Origin: a virus
Direction: 5' to 3' (one strand)
Length of the DNA: 64,000 bases
IMG/VR virus record: IMGVR_UViG_3300012954_000010
Coordinates: 34,498-98,497 of that record
A program made the position numbers and the translations under genes. The notes beneath the pieces were generated by a model. The model saw only the letters and a program-made list of their open reading frames with translations, was not told where the DNA came from and made no database searches. Below are positions 50,712 to 59,948 of this stretch, piece by piece. Every line of letters starts with the position of its first letter. The first letter of the stretch is position 1.

Positions 50712-50956
50712 GTAAAGAGACCAGTGTCTTTCATATATTGTAGTGCTTCTTTCATGCTACCGATATGCTTTTCATCGATAGCAACTTGTGGATATGATGC
50801 ATCACCGCCAAACTCCATTTCAAACTGATATTGTTCAAAATGCTTTCCAACTGTATACTCTAGAAATTCTTTTACATCTGGAAGAGTTTTAAGTAACTGA
50901 GTCATTCGTTCACATTCTTGACTACCGTTACTATAAATTACAACTGTGTTAATCAC
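50708..50956 (-). CDS. Glutaredoxin-like protein, single active-site cysteine
   Basis: 82 aa from GTG at 50956, which overlaps the stop of the preceding gene (GTGATTAA) with GGAGG upstream. TVVIYSNGSQEC is the first strand and active-site loop of a glutaredoxin, but the first Cys of CxxC is replaced (S-Q-E-C), leaving one Cys at about 14. SYPQVAIDEKHIGSMKEALQY matches the cis-Pro and GG-like loop of T4-type glutaredoxins. It may use a monothiol mechanism or bind a cofactor. T4 NrdC supplies electrons to ribonucleotide reductase; that role is not shown here. Confidence 0.7.
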   Translation of the reverse strand: MINTVVIYSNGSQECERMTQLLKTLPDVKEFLEYTVGKHFEQYQFEMEFGGDASYPQVAIDEKHIGSMKEALQYMKDTGLFT

Positions 50957-51272
50957 GCTGCCTCCAGTCATCAGGTTTGTCCCTCTGAAACCAGTCAACG
51001 ATTTCATCTGCACCTTTGAACCCCGTTCTGTGATTGGATGGGTCGGGGTCGCCAAGTCCCATCCTATTCATAAAATCATCCATACTACCTTCCTGAATGT
51101 CTTGGGCGGCATGGCGTCGTGCTTGCTGCAACCAATTTCTAGCGGTGGTATTTGCTTTGGACAGTTTCTCTGCCCACACCATATCATCTAATGATACTTG
51201 TTCCTTTTTCGCAATCTTGCTACAGATACCTTCTAAACGAAGGCGATATTTAGTAGAGAGCATATTACTCAC
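50949..51272 (-). CDS. Conserved-looking hypothetical protein
   Basis: 107 aa, helical N-terminal half (LRLEGICSKIAKKEQVSLDD then KLSKANTTARNWLQQARRHA) and a Gly/Asp/Pro-rich tail. GTG at 51272 overlaps the preceding stop by 8 nt; ATG at 51263 is an alternative. I recall this pattern near cpeT/glutaredoxin genes in other cyanophages, without a function. Confidence 0.65.
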   Translation of the reverse strand: MSNMLSTKYRLRLEGICSKIAKKEQVSLDDMVWAEKLSKANTTARNWLQQARRHAAQDIQEGSMDDFMNRMGLGDPDPSNHRTGFKGADEIVDWFQRDKPDDWRQRD

Positions 51273-51459
51273 GCAGTTTTGTTTCTAGGTCAGAAAGTTT
51301 AGTAAATTCTGTATGTGCAGCGTCCTGGCGCTCACACACAATATTTAGAATATCATCCAGAATGATTTCATTTTCAACATAGTCATCAAGGTACTGGTCG
51401 AGTGCTTCTTTCAGATACCTATATCTATGCCACTCTGGGGAGTATGGTTTGTAGTGCAT
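51265..51459 (-). CDS. Small conserved cyanophage protein
   Basis: 64 aa (MHYKPYSPEWHRYRYLKE...), acidic helices after an aromatic opening. The HYKPYSPEWHR start is one I recall from several cyanophages. First gene of the cassette driven by the strong promoter at 51483-51511. Function unknown. Confidence 0.75.
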   Translation of the reverse strand: MHYKPYSPEWHRYRYLKEALDQYLDDYVENEIILDDILNIVCERQDAAHTEFTKLSDLETKLRE

Positions 51460-51482
51460 GATATAGCAGATATATGTCCTGC

Positions 51483-51511
51483 ATTATAAGACAAAAAAAG
51501 GGGGGTGTCAA
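51483..51511 (-). promoter_or_regulatory. Consensus sigma70 promoter embedded in a terminator
   Basis: TTGACA, 17-nt spacer, TATAAT. The -35 lies in the loop and descending arm of the terminator hairpin of the upstream gene, and the spacer contains the T-run. Confidence 0.85.
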
Positions 51512-51519
51512 GCACCCCC
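51493..51519 (-). terminator. Rho-independent terminator
   Basis: GGGGGTG-CTTGA-CACCCCC stem-loop, C, then seven T on the minus strand, after the exported protein gene. Confidence 0.85.
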
Positions 51520-51540
51520 TAACATTATATTATATTATCT

Positions 51541-51909
51541 TCAGAAGGAGTAGGTAACACCGATTTTAGTACCATATCCATTGTCAGCATCATCGACGCC
51601 ACCAGCGAAGGAAAGTTCGCCGTAGATATCGAGTGCTTCGGTAGCAGCAACGCTGCCATAAACTTTACCAGACAGAACGGTATCAGATTCACCACCGTCA
51701 GTTACGACGAAAGAAGGACCGACCTGAGCACCATAGGAGACGATACCGTCACCACCAGCGTAGCCCACATGAGCGTCTGTAGTAGTCCCAGTGTAATCAG
51801 ATCCAGTGAAACCTGAGTTTGCCTCGATGTTCACGTAAGGACCAGCAAATGCGGCAGGAGCAGCAAGAGCGGTAGCAGCTGCGGCAGCAGCAAAAGCAGT
51901 TTTGATCAT
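51541..51909 (-). CDS. Small exported outer-membrane-like protein
   Basis: 122 aa. Signal peptide MIKTAFAAAAAATALAAPAA followed by FAG (cleavage near residue 22). The mature 100 residues alternate polar and hydrophobic strands (YVNIEANSGF, YGAQVGPSFVV, LDIYGELSFAGG) and end in GVTYSF, the terminal Phe signature of beta-barrel outer-membrane proteins. It is about half the usual size, so a small barrel or a multimer. I recall similar proteins in cyanophages. It may alter host permeability or exclude other phages (inference). Own terminator downstream; hairpin and late-like box upstream. Confidence 0.75.
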   Translation of the reverse strand: MIKTAFAAAAAATALAAPAAFAGPYVNIEANSGFTGSDYTGTTTDAHVGYAGGDGIVSYGAQVGPSFVVTDGGESDTVLSGKVYGSVAATEALDIYGELSFAGGVDDADNGYGTKIGVTYSF

Positions 51910-51964
51910 GTAAATTTACCTCGTTTGTTGTAGATCGATTGGGTCCTTTCCCAACCACACGAGT

Positions 51965-52022
51965 AATTTATCAGAGTTGAGGGGGAAAAGCAACCCCCCT
52001 TGTGCCAGTTTGCAATGAGTAT
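51965..52022 (-). promoter_or_regulatory. Regulatory region of the exported protein gene
   Basis: GATAAATT (late-like, 6 of 8) at 51965-51972; before it a GGGGG...CCCCC hairpin (51981-51999), and CTGGCACA, a partial copy of the upstream element, whose end lies 29 nt from ATAAAT. A TTGGG/CCCAA hairpin lies in the leader. Confidence 0.4.
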
Positions 52023-52032
52023 ATCTTACCAG

Positions 52033-53076
52033 TTAGTTAAGATAAATTAATGCACCCTTGACAGTGACATCGCCCCCTGCTGTAAGACCAAGGGAAGTTG
52101 TTGCTGTAATTTCCGTTGCTAATGTAGAAGTAGTCTTGACATCCTTCATCGCTTGCACAACAAAGGATCCTGGGAGAAGTCCATCAAAGGATGGTTTCGC
52201 AATGCCAGCGGTTGCCATGATACTACCAACCTTAGTGCTCAACTTAATGTCACCATTGGTAGAATACAAACTTAGAGCATTCTTAGGATCAAAGATGAGA
52301 CCACCTTTAGCACCAACTACACCTAGTTCATATCTACCGACGACCTGATACTTCATGTCGCCCAAAAACTTGAAACTCTGGTTACCAGCAGAAATGGTTG
52401 CTGTGGTTCCTCTAGGATCTAATTGTACATCAGTCTTCTCACTTGTCAATGTTGTTGACTGTCCTAGTACAATTTCTTCCTTATTTCTTGTGATTTGTTT
52501 GATCGTACCAGCATTCATCGAGATGGTTCCACCACCCCCTGTGCCCGCTTGTAGATTGATTCCACCCAGTCCAACCAGATTCAGTAGTCCCGTCGCTTCT
52601 ATGACCACATGGGTGCCTTGGATGCGTCTCTCGCCGTGAGTTTCCTCACGATGGTCACCATGACATAGAACAGACTTAGCAAGACCAGAGGTCGCTCCCT
52701 CTGGTTCCTTTCCTTCAGTGGTAGGGTTGGTAGGATTGGCAGTATTCTCTTCGATGTTAGGTCCATCGTTCTTGGTTATCTGTCCACCAGTTGTGTTGAT
52801 CATAAAACGACCGCCACAAGGGTTTCCCTTACCACCAGGACCAGACACAAAAATAAAGTCACCCTTCTGAGTGATAGTAAATCCGTGACCTGTCAGTTTA
52901 TTTCTAGCATCTAAATCTCCACCATCAGTTCTCAGAACATATTCCTCATTCTGAAAAATGACAGAGACTTTCTCAACAACTCTAGGTTTTGGTTCGTCTG
53001 GAGTTGCTTGAGAGTTTTTTCTTGCAGCGGCATCTAAAAGTTTACCGCTATCCTTGTTTACATTTGCTAATGCCAT
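52033..53076 (-). CDS. Baseplate spike beta-helix protein (gp5 C-terminal-like)
   Basis: 347 aa from ATG at 53076, which shares a base with the gp5-like stop. The region LLNLVGLGGINLQAGTGGGG, TISMNAGTI and repeated short Val/Gly/Thr strands up to the C-terminus resemble the triple-stranded beta-helix needle of T4 gp5 and VgrG. T4 gp5 carries this needle on the same chain as its OB fold; here the OB fold is in the gene before and the needle seems separate. Likely the puncturing spike under the hub. Confidence 0.6.
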   Translation of the reverse strand: MALANVNKDSGKLLDAAARKNSQATPDEPKPRVVEKVSVIFQNEEYVLRTDGGDLDARNKLTGHGFTITQKGDFIFVSGPGGKGNPCGGRFMINTTGGQITKNDGPNIEENTANPTNPTTEGKEPEGATSGLAKSVLCHGDHREETHGERRIQGTHVVIEATGLLNLVGLGGINLQAGTGGGGTISMNAGTIKQITRNKEEIVLGQSTTLTSEKTDVQLDPRGTTATISAGNQSFKFLGDMKYQVVGRYELGVVGAKGGLIFDPKNALSLYSTNGDIKLSTKVGSIMATAGIAKPSFDGLLPGSFVVQAMKDVKTTSTLATEITATTSLGLTAGGDVTVKGALIYLN

Positions 53077-55928
53077 TATGGACAATCAATATAACGACCA
53101 GTGCCAATCTTGGCAGAACCAACCTTGACGAGTGTGTCTGTATCTAGGCAAGAGAATGATGGTATGTATCTAGCACCAAATCCTCCACCACCAAGAATTC
53201 TGACATCAGGGTAGTCAAAATAAGTTGTTTCTCTATCCAGTATTCTAACACTAATTACAAATCCCTGCTCATCAATGATAGCTTCTGCTTTACTTGAATC
53301 ACCATTTAGAAATACAGTTGGAGCTGTCTTATATCCACTTCCAGGGGAAAGCATTGTAAAACTATCAATGATGCAACTAACTTCAACTGGTTCGTTTGCT
53401 TTGTAACCAGAACCAGGACTAGTTACTCGAATTTCTGATAATCTTCCCTTATCATCTAGTAGAGCAATAGCGTTAGCACCACTCCCCTCTCCACTGATAA
53501 TCACAGTAGGAGGTTCAATGAATGGATCTCCTGGTTCATCAACAGGAACTTCGATAATTCCACCATCTCTATCTGTGATTACTGGTTTAGTTGTTGGTCT
53601 CTTTGCTTCTCTAAACTGTTTATCATCACCGTCAGGGAATTTATTGTCCAGCACATCATTTAATTCTTCACTTGACAGATCCTGTTCCTCTCCTTCAATT
53701 ACAACAGATACAGATTCCCCTGTTCCATCAATAACAAAAGTCAATACCTCGTCACCTTCAACTACACCATCATCTTCTATGCCAACAATAACTCTTGCTT
53801 TATCTTCTTCGATAACAAAAGTACCCTGTAGATTACCACCCACAATATCAGATCCAGTAATATTATTACCAATTAATCTATAGTTAAATCCTGTACCACT
53901 TGGAATATTTTCCGAAGTAATAGTATATGTGACAAATTGCCCTTCTCTTACAGAAGTTTTATCAGCAACTACTCTGATTGATGGATCTAAATTTTCCACC
54001 TCTTCAGTCAAACCATTATTGTTAGTAAGATCCTGTACTACATCGTCTGGTAGTTCACTCAATATTACATCTGGTACATTAACTCCACCACCAATTCCAC
54101 CACCATCTGTAGGCGGAAGGTCAGTATCGTCTCCAGTTTTAACTGTAGATTCAAAAATTACAACCCTTGCAAAGGATTTATTAAATGTTACAGCTGCAAT
54201 ATCTCTAGGGGGAGTTGCTCTTTTGATAGCAACAAAGAAATCTTCTGGACCCTCTCTTTCACTATCATTGAATGTTTGAATCTCGATGTATTTTACTGTC
54301 TCTCCAGGAGAAAATCCTAAAATACCATCAGATTTTTGGAAGTCTAGGTAATTAGCACTTCCAGTTATAGTTCTAAAGGTTACACTTGAGGAAATATCAG
54401 TGAGACCAGTTCTAGATACAGCAATCTTAGCAACCTCACCTTCAGTTACACTAAGATCTTGAATGTCATAATTAATAACATTTGGGGTTGGTTGTGTGCC
54501 ACCAATAATAGTAACTTCAGTATCCTCTAACTTGACACCTTCATATGCTTCTTCACAAGTATATGTTGCCCAGTCAGCACCTGCACCTTCCCACGGATCT
54601 TCTAGATCTTTTAGTAACTTGTCTAGGAAGTTTTCTTTCTTGTCTGTCTTACACTTGGTAGATACAGTTGTTGTCTGCTTACATCCTTTACCAGGACCAT
54701 CACAAGAAATACCAAGAAGATCTAGAACAAAATTAATTGCTTCACCAATTATGTTGAGTGGAGCAGCAATTGCACCTAAGATATCTTGTAAAGGACCCAG
54801 AACACTAGCAAGCAACTCTTCCATGAGTGCTCTAATTTTATTGAGTATACCTTGAACTAGTTTATCTACCTGACATGCTGCTGCTTTGTAGATTGAAAAT
54901 AGATAGTTGAATAGTAATTCTTCTAAGAACTCTTGTAGTCTAAGACCCAAGTCTTTCATACTACATCCAAGATTCTTCAACATTTCATTGAAGAATTTAG
55001 TTACTGGTGTTAGAGCATTTCCATTTTCATCTGGTCTCAAGATTGCTTTGATCAAGTCATCGATCACCATCTTGATCTTTTCAACTACATAACCCTTCAC
55101 CTTAGCGATGAAGGTTTCCATGATACGAATTGCTTTATTGATATTTCTTCTTCCAATATCAATTGTATCGTAAATGTCACCAGTCCACTGACCAACCAGA
55201 TATGTACCAACTTTACCGTTACTTTGCTGAACATCCCTGAGCATTTCACTCAGTAATCTGGTAAATGTTCCTTGAAGATTACTCTCCTCACCACAATTAG
55301 TCACGACAGCAACACTGAAATTGATGCCTGCTCTGTTTGTTTCAGAAGTTTCTGCTCTCTTTGCAGCAGATAAATTTGTAATTAATGCTGGTTTTGGAGC
55401 GTCTTCATCAATATCATCATTCTTTCCCCCAGACAAAGGGACTCCTGCTTCTACTGAAGAAAAATCTCCTTCATCAACAGGTTGATCACTTTGTCTAACT
55501 TCTGGATCAAGAAATGTAGTAAAATTTTTACATCCCTCACCAGGATTAGGATCTCCTACAATTTCAGGTGCTGCATTTGCTACCTGACCAATCGATCCCA
55601 TGATTACTGGTTGCTGTTGCTCTCTATCTAAAAAGAAACCAACAACCCAATCTCCAGGTTCTAGTCTTGGTGATTTAGATCTAGTTGCACCAGCAGCATA
55701 AGGATCCGTCACAGGCATCATAGTGATTGCCCATGGCAGATCCGCAGTTGCTACTGCTGTACAAGACTTAGGATGATGCCCTACGATTCTGACTTTATAT
55801 CTGCCAGAACGCTTTGGATCTTTTTCTCCATCATTCCGATATGTAGGCGTCTCAACTTGACCGATCCACCAGGCAAAACCATCGGAACCGATCTGATGCA
55901 TCGGAAATAATGAAGATAGGGCATCCAT
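53076..55928 (-). CDS. 5: gp5-like baseplate hub protein with OB fold and Calx-beta modules
   Basis: 950 aa. Residues 12-125 (FAWWIGQVETP, RSGRYKVRIVGHHP, LPWAITMMPVTDP, PGDWVVGFFLD, PVIMGSIG) form the OB fold of T4 gp5. No lysozyme domain follows; instead come helical segments (about 240-420), a Cys-rich stretch, two Calx-beta-type domains (about 490-600 and 650-760, with EGPEDFFV and EGDEVLTFVI) and C-terminal GSGY repeats (PGSGYKANEPVEV, PGSGYKTAPTVFL). Acts in the central hub. Lysis activity of the tail seems moved to the 1043-aa protein. Confidence 0.85.
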   Translation of the reverse strand: MDALSSLFPMHQIGSDGFAWWIGQVETPTYRNDGEKDPKRSGRYKVRIVGHHPKSCTAVATADLPWAITMMPVTDPYAAGATRSKSPRLEPGDWVVGFFLDREQQQPVIMGSIGQVANAAPEIVGDPNPGEGCKNFTTFLDPEVRQSDQPVDEGDFSSVEAGVPLSGGKNDDIDEDAPKPALITNLSAAKRAETSETNRAGINFSVAVVTNCGEESNLQGTFTRLLSEMLRDVQQSNGKVGTYLVGQWTGDIYDTIDIGRRNINKAIRIMETFIAKVKGYVVEKIKMVIDDLIKAILRPDENGNALTPVTKFFNEMLKNLGCSMKDLGLRLQEFLEELLFNYLFSIYKAAACQVDKLVQGILNKIRALMEELLASVLGPLQDILGAIAAPLNIIGEAINFVLDLLGISCDGPGKGCKQTTTVSTKCKTDKKENFLDKLLKDLEDPWEGAGADWATYTCEEAYEGVKLEDTEVTIIGGTQPTPNVINYDIQDLSVTEGEVAKIAVSRTGLTDISSSVTFRTITGSANYLDFQKSDGILGFSPGETVKYIEIQTFNDSEREGPEDFFVAIKRATPPRDIAAVTFNKSFARVVIFESTVKTGDDTDLPPTDGGGIGGGVNVPDVILSELPDDVVQDLTNNNGLTEEVENLDPSIRVVADKTSVREGQFVTYTITSENIPSGTGFNYRLIGNNITGSDIVGGNLQGTFVIEEDKARVIVGIEDDGVVEGDEVLTFVIDGTGESVSVVIEGEEQDLSSEELNDVLDNKFPDGDDKQFREAKRPTTKPVITDRDGGIIEVPVDEPGDPFIEPPTVIISGEGSGANAIALLDDKGRLSEIRVTSPGSGYKANEPVEVSCIIDSFTMLSPGSGYKTAPTVFLNGDSSKAEAIIDEQGFVISVRILDRETTYFDYPDVRILGGGGFGARYIPSFSCLDTDTLVKVGSAKIGTGRYIDCP

Positions 55929-55930
55929 AA

Positions 55931-56158
55931 TTAGTTATCGTGAATTTTACACTCAGGTGCTCCAGGTTCTACTTCACAATAGAGTTCAAGAGGAGAGGGA
56001 TCATGGTGATCGCCTGCTTCAATTTCATCTTTGTGATTTTCTGCGTAGATTTCTAGTTCATGTAGCTCTTCTTCGACATGACGACGCTTCTGTGGAGAAG
56101 TCATCGGATTGTCTAGAATTTCTTTATCGGCTTTGATGTGTTGTTCGATGCTGTCCAT
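55931..56158 (-). CDS. Small acidic protein between hub genes
   Basis: 75 aa, very acidic, helical (SPQKRRHVEEELHELEIYAE) with two Cys in the tail (YCEVEPGAPECKI). I recall this family between hub and gp5 genes of cyanophages. ATG start 7 nt after the hub gene's stop, ending 2 nt before the gp5 ATG. Possible assembly factor; function unknown. Confidence 0.7.
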   Translation of the reverse strand: MDSIEQHIKADKEILDNPMTSPQKRRHVEEELHELEIYAENHKDEIEAGDHHDPSPLELYCEVEPGAPECKIHDN

Positions 56159-56165
56159 AGTCCTC

Positions 56166-57587
56166 CTACTTTACATTCGATTCTTCGTAACCAATGGAGT
56201 CTCTAATTAACTCCAATACAGTATCGCACTCCTTGGTACGATTGTCAAAGATATTTGTGATTTTCCTGATAAGATAGATGCCACTGTGTTCTGGGTCAAA
56301 GGACCCTGCATTTTCCTTTTCTGCATGAGGAATTTGGTTTGGAATCTTGACCTCTATCTTATTTCCAACTCGAAGATCCAGATTACCAGTCACTGAGATT
56401 GTTAATTGCTGATTGAACAAGATGCCTGCTCTAGCAATCGATTGAAGTAAGTATTGTTTCTGATAATCTGTGAAATCTCCAGGTTTTTCACTGTCTTCGT
56501 TAGAAGCAATGTCTGTACCGTTATACCAGTTTTCGTGATTTACTACAGTGGATAAAATACGTGTGGGGTATTGGGAGAGTGTTACTTGCCCCTGTGGTAG
56601 CTTTTTTTGAGCACCTAGATGAGCCATGTTGTCCCACATGTCACTTAATTTGTAAACATATTCCTCGTATTTGCCAGTATTTATGTTGAAAAAGCAGCAT
56701 AATGACGAATATGCACCTTGTCTTAGCTTCTTGAGTAGATCAATTTCATTTTTAAACTCAACTTCCATGATCTTTCTATCATTCTGTGCATCAGTAGCAT
56801 CCACATTTGCTGCCTGATATGTGTAAGATGCTACAGGTCCAGATCCATTGAACTTATCTGTAGATGTAGAAACTAAAGAGTCAATACTTTTGAAATGAAA
56901 TCCATCAAAGTCCTGATAAAAAATAAATCCAGCAGTTCCTTTCGCTTGAGATACATTTCCTGGGGAATCAGAACTTACTGTTGATGCTCCACTTGAAACT
57001 TCTGCCTTTGTTTTAGTCTTTGGTTCAGCACCAGCTGATATAGTTTTTGCTTGTAGATCTCTGATGATAGAGAATGGACTCTTAGAAGCAGGAATAATCT
57101 TCATAGAGTTGACACTCTCTTGCAATTTCATCTGAGCATCAGATACTTTAAAATACTCCCTCAACAATTTTCCTACAATAGTGGTAGGAGTTCCTTCCAG
57201 AACACGATTGACAAAAATACCTTCGTTTGCTAGTAGAGCAGCAGATACTAGACCTAGTGTATAACTTCTACTTCTTTCTTTTTCAATTCTATTACCTACT
57301 TTCCAAACACGAAACTCATACTCACGATCATCTCCTTTGTAGTCAGTTAACTCAACAGTAACTTTCTCAAAACCTTGAATAGGCATTGTTCCAGGTAAGT
57401 TCTGACCTCTCTCATTAAGCACCAGAGTTGCTTTGTATCCAATGTCAAACAGATCCTCATAATATTGAAATGAGATGACTGTATTTTCAGATACCCCTGC
57501 TTTGTAGATTATTGAATATGGTTCGCCAGATTCTTCACCGACTCTCCAGATTTTGATTGTTTTAAAACTGAATTCTCTTGCTTTCAT
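56166..57587 (-). CDS. gp27-like baseplate hub protein
   Basis: 473 aa from ATG at 57587 (a TTG two codons earlier overlaps the preceding stop). N-terminal beta domain (YEDLFDIGYKATLVLNERG; FEKVTVELTDYKG), a middle with QESVNSMKIIPASK, and a C-terminal beta barrel (NQQLTISVTGNLDLRVGNKI then SGIYLIRKITN, CDTVLELIRDS). This is the tandem-barrel order of T4 gp27/VgrG hubs, and the gene sits before gp5 as gp27 partners would. The similarity is structural in type, not a close sequence match. Confidence 0.55.
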   Translation of the reverse strand: MKAREFSFKTIKIWRVGEESGEPYSIIYKAGVSENTVISFQYYEDLFDIGYKATLVLNERGQNLPGTMPIQGFEKVTVELTDYKGDDREYEFRVWKVGNRIEKERSRSYTLGLVSAALLANEGIFVNRVLEGTPTTIVGKLLREYFKVSDAQMKLQESVNSMKIIPASKSPFSIIRDLQAKTISAGAEPKTKTKAEVSSGASTVSSDSPGNVSQAKGTAGFIFYQDFDGFHFKSIDSLVSTSTDKFNGSGPVASYTYQAANVDATDAQNDRKIMEVEFKNEIDLLKKLRQGAYSSLCCFFNINTGKYEEYVYKLSDMWDNMAHLGAQKKLPQGQVTLSQYPTRILSTVVNHENWYNGTDIASNEDSEKPGDFTDYQKQYLLQSIARAGILFNQQLTISVTGNLDLRVGNKIEVKIPNQIPHAEKENAGSFDPEHSGIYLIRKITNIFDNRTKECDTVLELIRDSIGYEESNVK

Positions 57588-57589
57588 AA

Positions 57590-59947
57590 TCAATCAAAGA
57601 AGATGGGAGATGTATAACCTTTGGTGTATGTATCGGTGCCAGCATTTCCTACAGAATTAATAGCAGACACAGAAGTTTCTGGTTGTGGTCTACCATCATT
57701 ACCACTAAGATTATTTAGAACCACTGGTGTCATTTGATTCTGCCTTCTAAGAGTCTGTGCCTCTGAAGAGGATACATTTAACATCGCTCCAGTGTTATTC
57801 TGTGGTCCATGCACAGATTCATACATAATTCTTCTCTGTTCTGCAGACAGTTTTGGATTATTATACATTGCATTAGGTCCAGTCACCTGATCATATGTTG
57901 ATATTGGTTGTGGATTAATCAGATCATTAATTATCATGTCTGCCAACATAATAAATGGATGTGAGATTTTTGGAGGCATTTTTGGTGGAACTTTAACTCC
58001 ACCAGTTCTAATCTGAGTTCTAAGTAGATTTGCCCTAGAACTATTTGGATATGCATTATTTTGCAATCTTGTAGCAAGATCTCTACCTTTATTAAAAGTT
58101 GCAGGATTTACTTTTGCCTGAGGTTCTATGAAGTTAATACGAGGTGCTCCACCAGGAACAATGGTATTCACAACACCACCAGGCAACTGACTACCACCAA
58201 GAGATCCCATGCCACCTGCATATCTACTAGCACCAGCGAAAGTAGGTGCAGAATATGCACCCCTACCAAGGATCTGTGGTTTACTAGATGGTATATAACT
58301 TTCACCTCTCATCATAGCATTGAATCCTTGTGAATTCATACCAGTAAATCCAGCACGAACATTTCTAGTTCCTCTTGCTAATCCAGTAGGTTTTCTATTG
58401 AATATGTCGAAGAGTCCTCCACCAGGCTTACCTGACTTAGCATATCCACCACCTCCAGGTGAGCGGTATCCTCCACCACCTCCAGGATCTTCAGGTTCTT
58501 CTTCATCATCAAATGGATTTAAAATCTCGAAGATTTTAGTTACAAAGTCCCCAGCACCACCAAAGAAGTTGACAATTCTATCAAACATACTCATTCCTGG
58601 TGGATTTTCTGTTTGATTAAGTTCAGAATTATTTTTGGTGTTGACACTCTTCAGAAGGTTGTTTGACACCAGATTGTTAATACCAAAAGTCTCAGCAATC
58701 GGTTGGGTAATTTGTTGAATTGCTCCGCCCATTCCCATGACAGATGGCATACCACTTGCTGCACGACCCATCATTGCGATGGTTGTCAAACCAGCAACTT
58801 TAGCTGGCATCTCCATCACCTTAATTAAATCTTCAGTGGTGGCATCATTCTTCTGAGTTTTCTTTGTGGTAGGCGACACCATTGGTTTCCCTTGAGGAAC
58901 CATTGGCATAGTAGGAGTTATATTATTAACACCTGTCTCATACTGAGGTTTTGGTCTGGTCTGACCATCAACAGCACTAGGTTCCCCTTGAGTATAGTTA
59001 TTATCAAGTGGGACAACCATCTCATTGCCATGCAGCATGACAGGATAACCGCTGTCAGGACCACTAAAGATACCACCAGTCTCTGCCTGTGGTATATCAT
59101 CAAGTGGTTCATCCACAGGGTCGTTCATGAGGTTGTCACGCATCCTCTGCAGATCTTCTACCTCATTTCGAGCTGCAACAACTTTAGTATTGTCATCTAA
59201 CCCAACAAATTCATCAGTATCAGCAAGATCATCAACATCAGAAACCTGCTGCATCACTACATCAGTTTCCTTATCATCTTCAATCTTCTTATCTAATTGA
59301 AGTTGTTGATTTAAGATTTTTGCAATATCATCTAACTTATCTGATATTGTATCCGTACTGACAGATAGTCCTTTAGCGACAGCAAGTGACGAATCTTTTG
59401 CACTTGCTATTTCAGTCTGTACTTCTGTCTGCCTCTCTCCAATAGTTGAGATAGATTTGTTGATACTCTCAGCTATCTTGACAAGCAACGATCCAAGTTT
59501 CTTATCAGTTGTAGGAACTGGTCGCTGTACAGTATCCTGATATGTTGTAGATGGTCTAACCAGAGGATCCTTTGGTTTTACCTTTTCTCTATACTTTTGC
59601 TCTAGTGGATTTGCTAATTGTTGATACTCAGGTAGAACTCTACTTGCCAGAGGTGTCCCAATCAAAGGATCGTCTGACTTCTGACCTCTTGCTAAGTAAT
59701 CTGGATAATTAAACCTGTCACCGAATTTCTTTTCTCTAAGAAACCCAGGTGTCATTCTATACTTCAGTGCTTCACCAAAAAACTCACCTCGCTTGAGTTC
59801 TGGATCTATACCATACTTCTCTGCTTCTTTCTCAGCAACTTCCCTCTCACCTTTCGCATCTTCACGAGCGTTGGCAAGAACTTGATATAGCTTAGTAGCT
59901 ACTGTGGTGGTAAGATCACCGCTATATGTGTATGAGTATGATGCCAT
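57590..59947 (-). CDS. Tape-measure-like hub protein
   Basis: 785 aa. It opens YSYTYSGDLTTTVATKLYQV, nearly the same as the 1043-aa neighbour. Residues 150-230 are coiled coil; VMLHGNEMVVPLDNN (303-317) is the motif seen near the end of many tape-measure proteins; a hydrophobic patch (AGLTTIAMMGRAASGMPSVM) and a Gly/Pro-rich linker (about 490-515) follow. Probably a central tail or hub component injected or extruded during infection. Stop overlaps the hub gene region by a few bases. Confidence 0.6.
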   Translation of the reverse strand: MASYSYTYSGDLTTTVATKLYQVLANAREDAKGEREVAEKEAEKYGIDPELKRGEFFGEALKYRMTPGFLREKKFGDRFNYPDYLARGQKSDDPLIGTPLASRVLPEYQQLANPLEQKYREKVKPKDPLVRPSTTYQDTVQRPVPTTDKKLGSLLVKIAESINKSISTIGERQTEVQTEIASAKDSSLAVAKGLSVSTDTISDKLDDIAKILNQQLQLDKKIEDDKETDVVMQQVSDVDDLADTDEFVGLDDNTKVVAARNEVEDLQRMRDNLMNDPVDEPLDDIPQAETGGIFSGPDSGYPVMLHGNEMVVPLDNNYTQGEPSAVDGQTRPKPQYETGVNNITPTMPMVPQGKPMVSPTTKKTQKNDATTEDLIKVMEMPAKVAGLTTIAMMGRAASGMPSVMGMGGAIQQITQPIAETFGINNLVSNNLLKSVNTKNNSELNQTENPPGMSMFDRIVNFFGGAGDFVTKIFEILNPFDDEEEPEDPGGGGGYRSPGGGGYAKSGKPGGGLFDIFNRKPTGLARGTRNVRAGFTGMNSQGFNAMMRGESYIPSSKPQILGRGAYSAPTFAGASRYAGGMGSLGGSQLPGGVVNTIVPGGAPRINFIEPQAKVNPATFNKGRDLATRLQNNAYPNSSRANLLRTQIRTGGVKVPPKMPPKISHPFIMLADMIINDLINPQPISTYDQVTGPNAMYNNPKLSAEQRRIMYESVHGPQNNTGAMLNVSSSEAQTLRRQNQMTPVVLNNLSGNDGRPQPETSVSAINSVGNAGTDTYTKGYTSPIFFD

Positions 59948-59948
59948 A

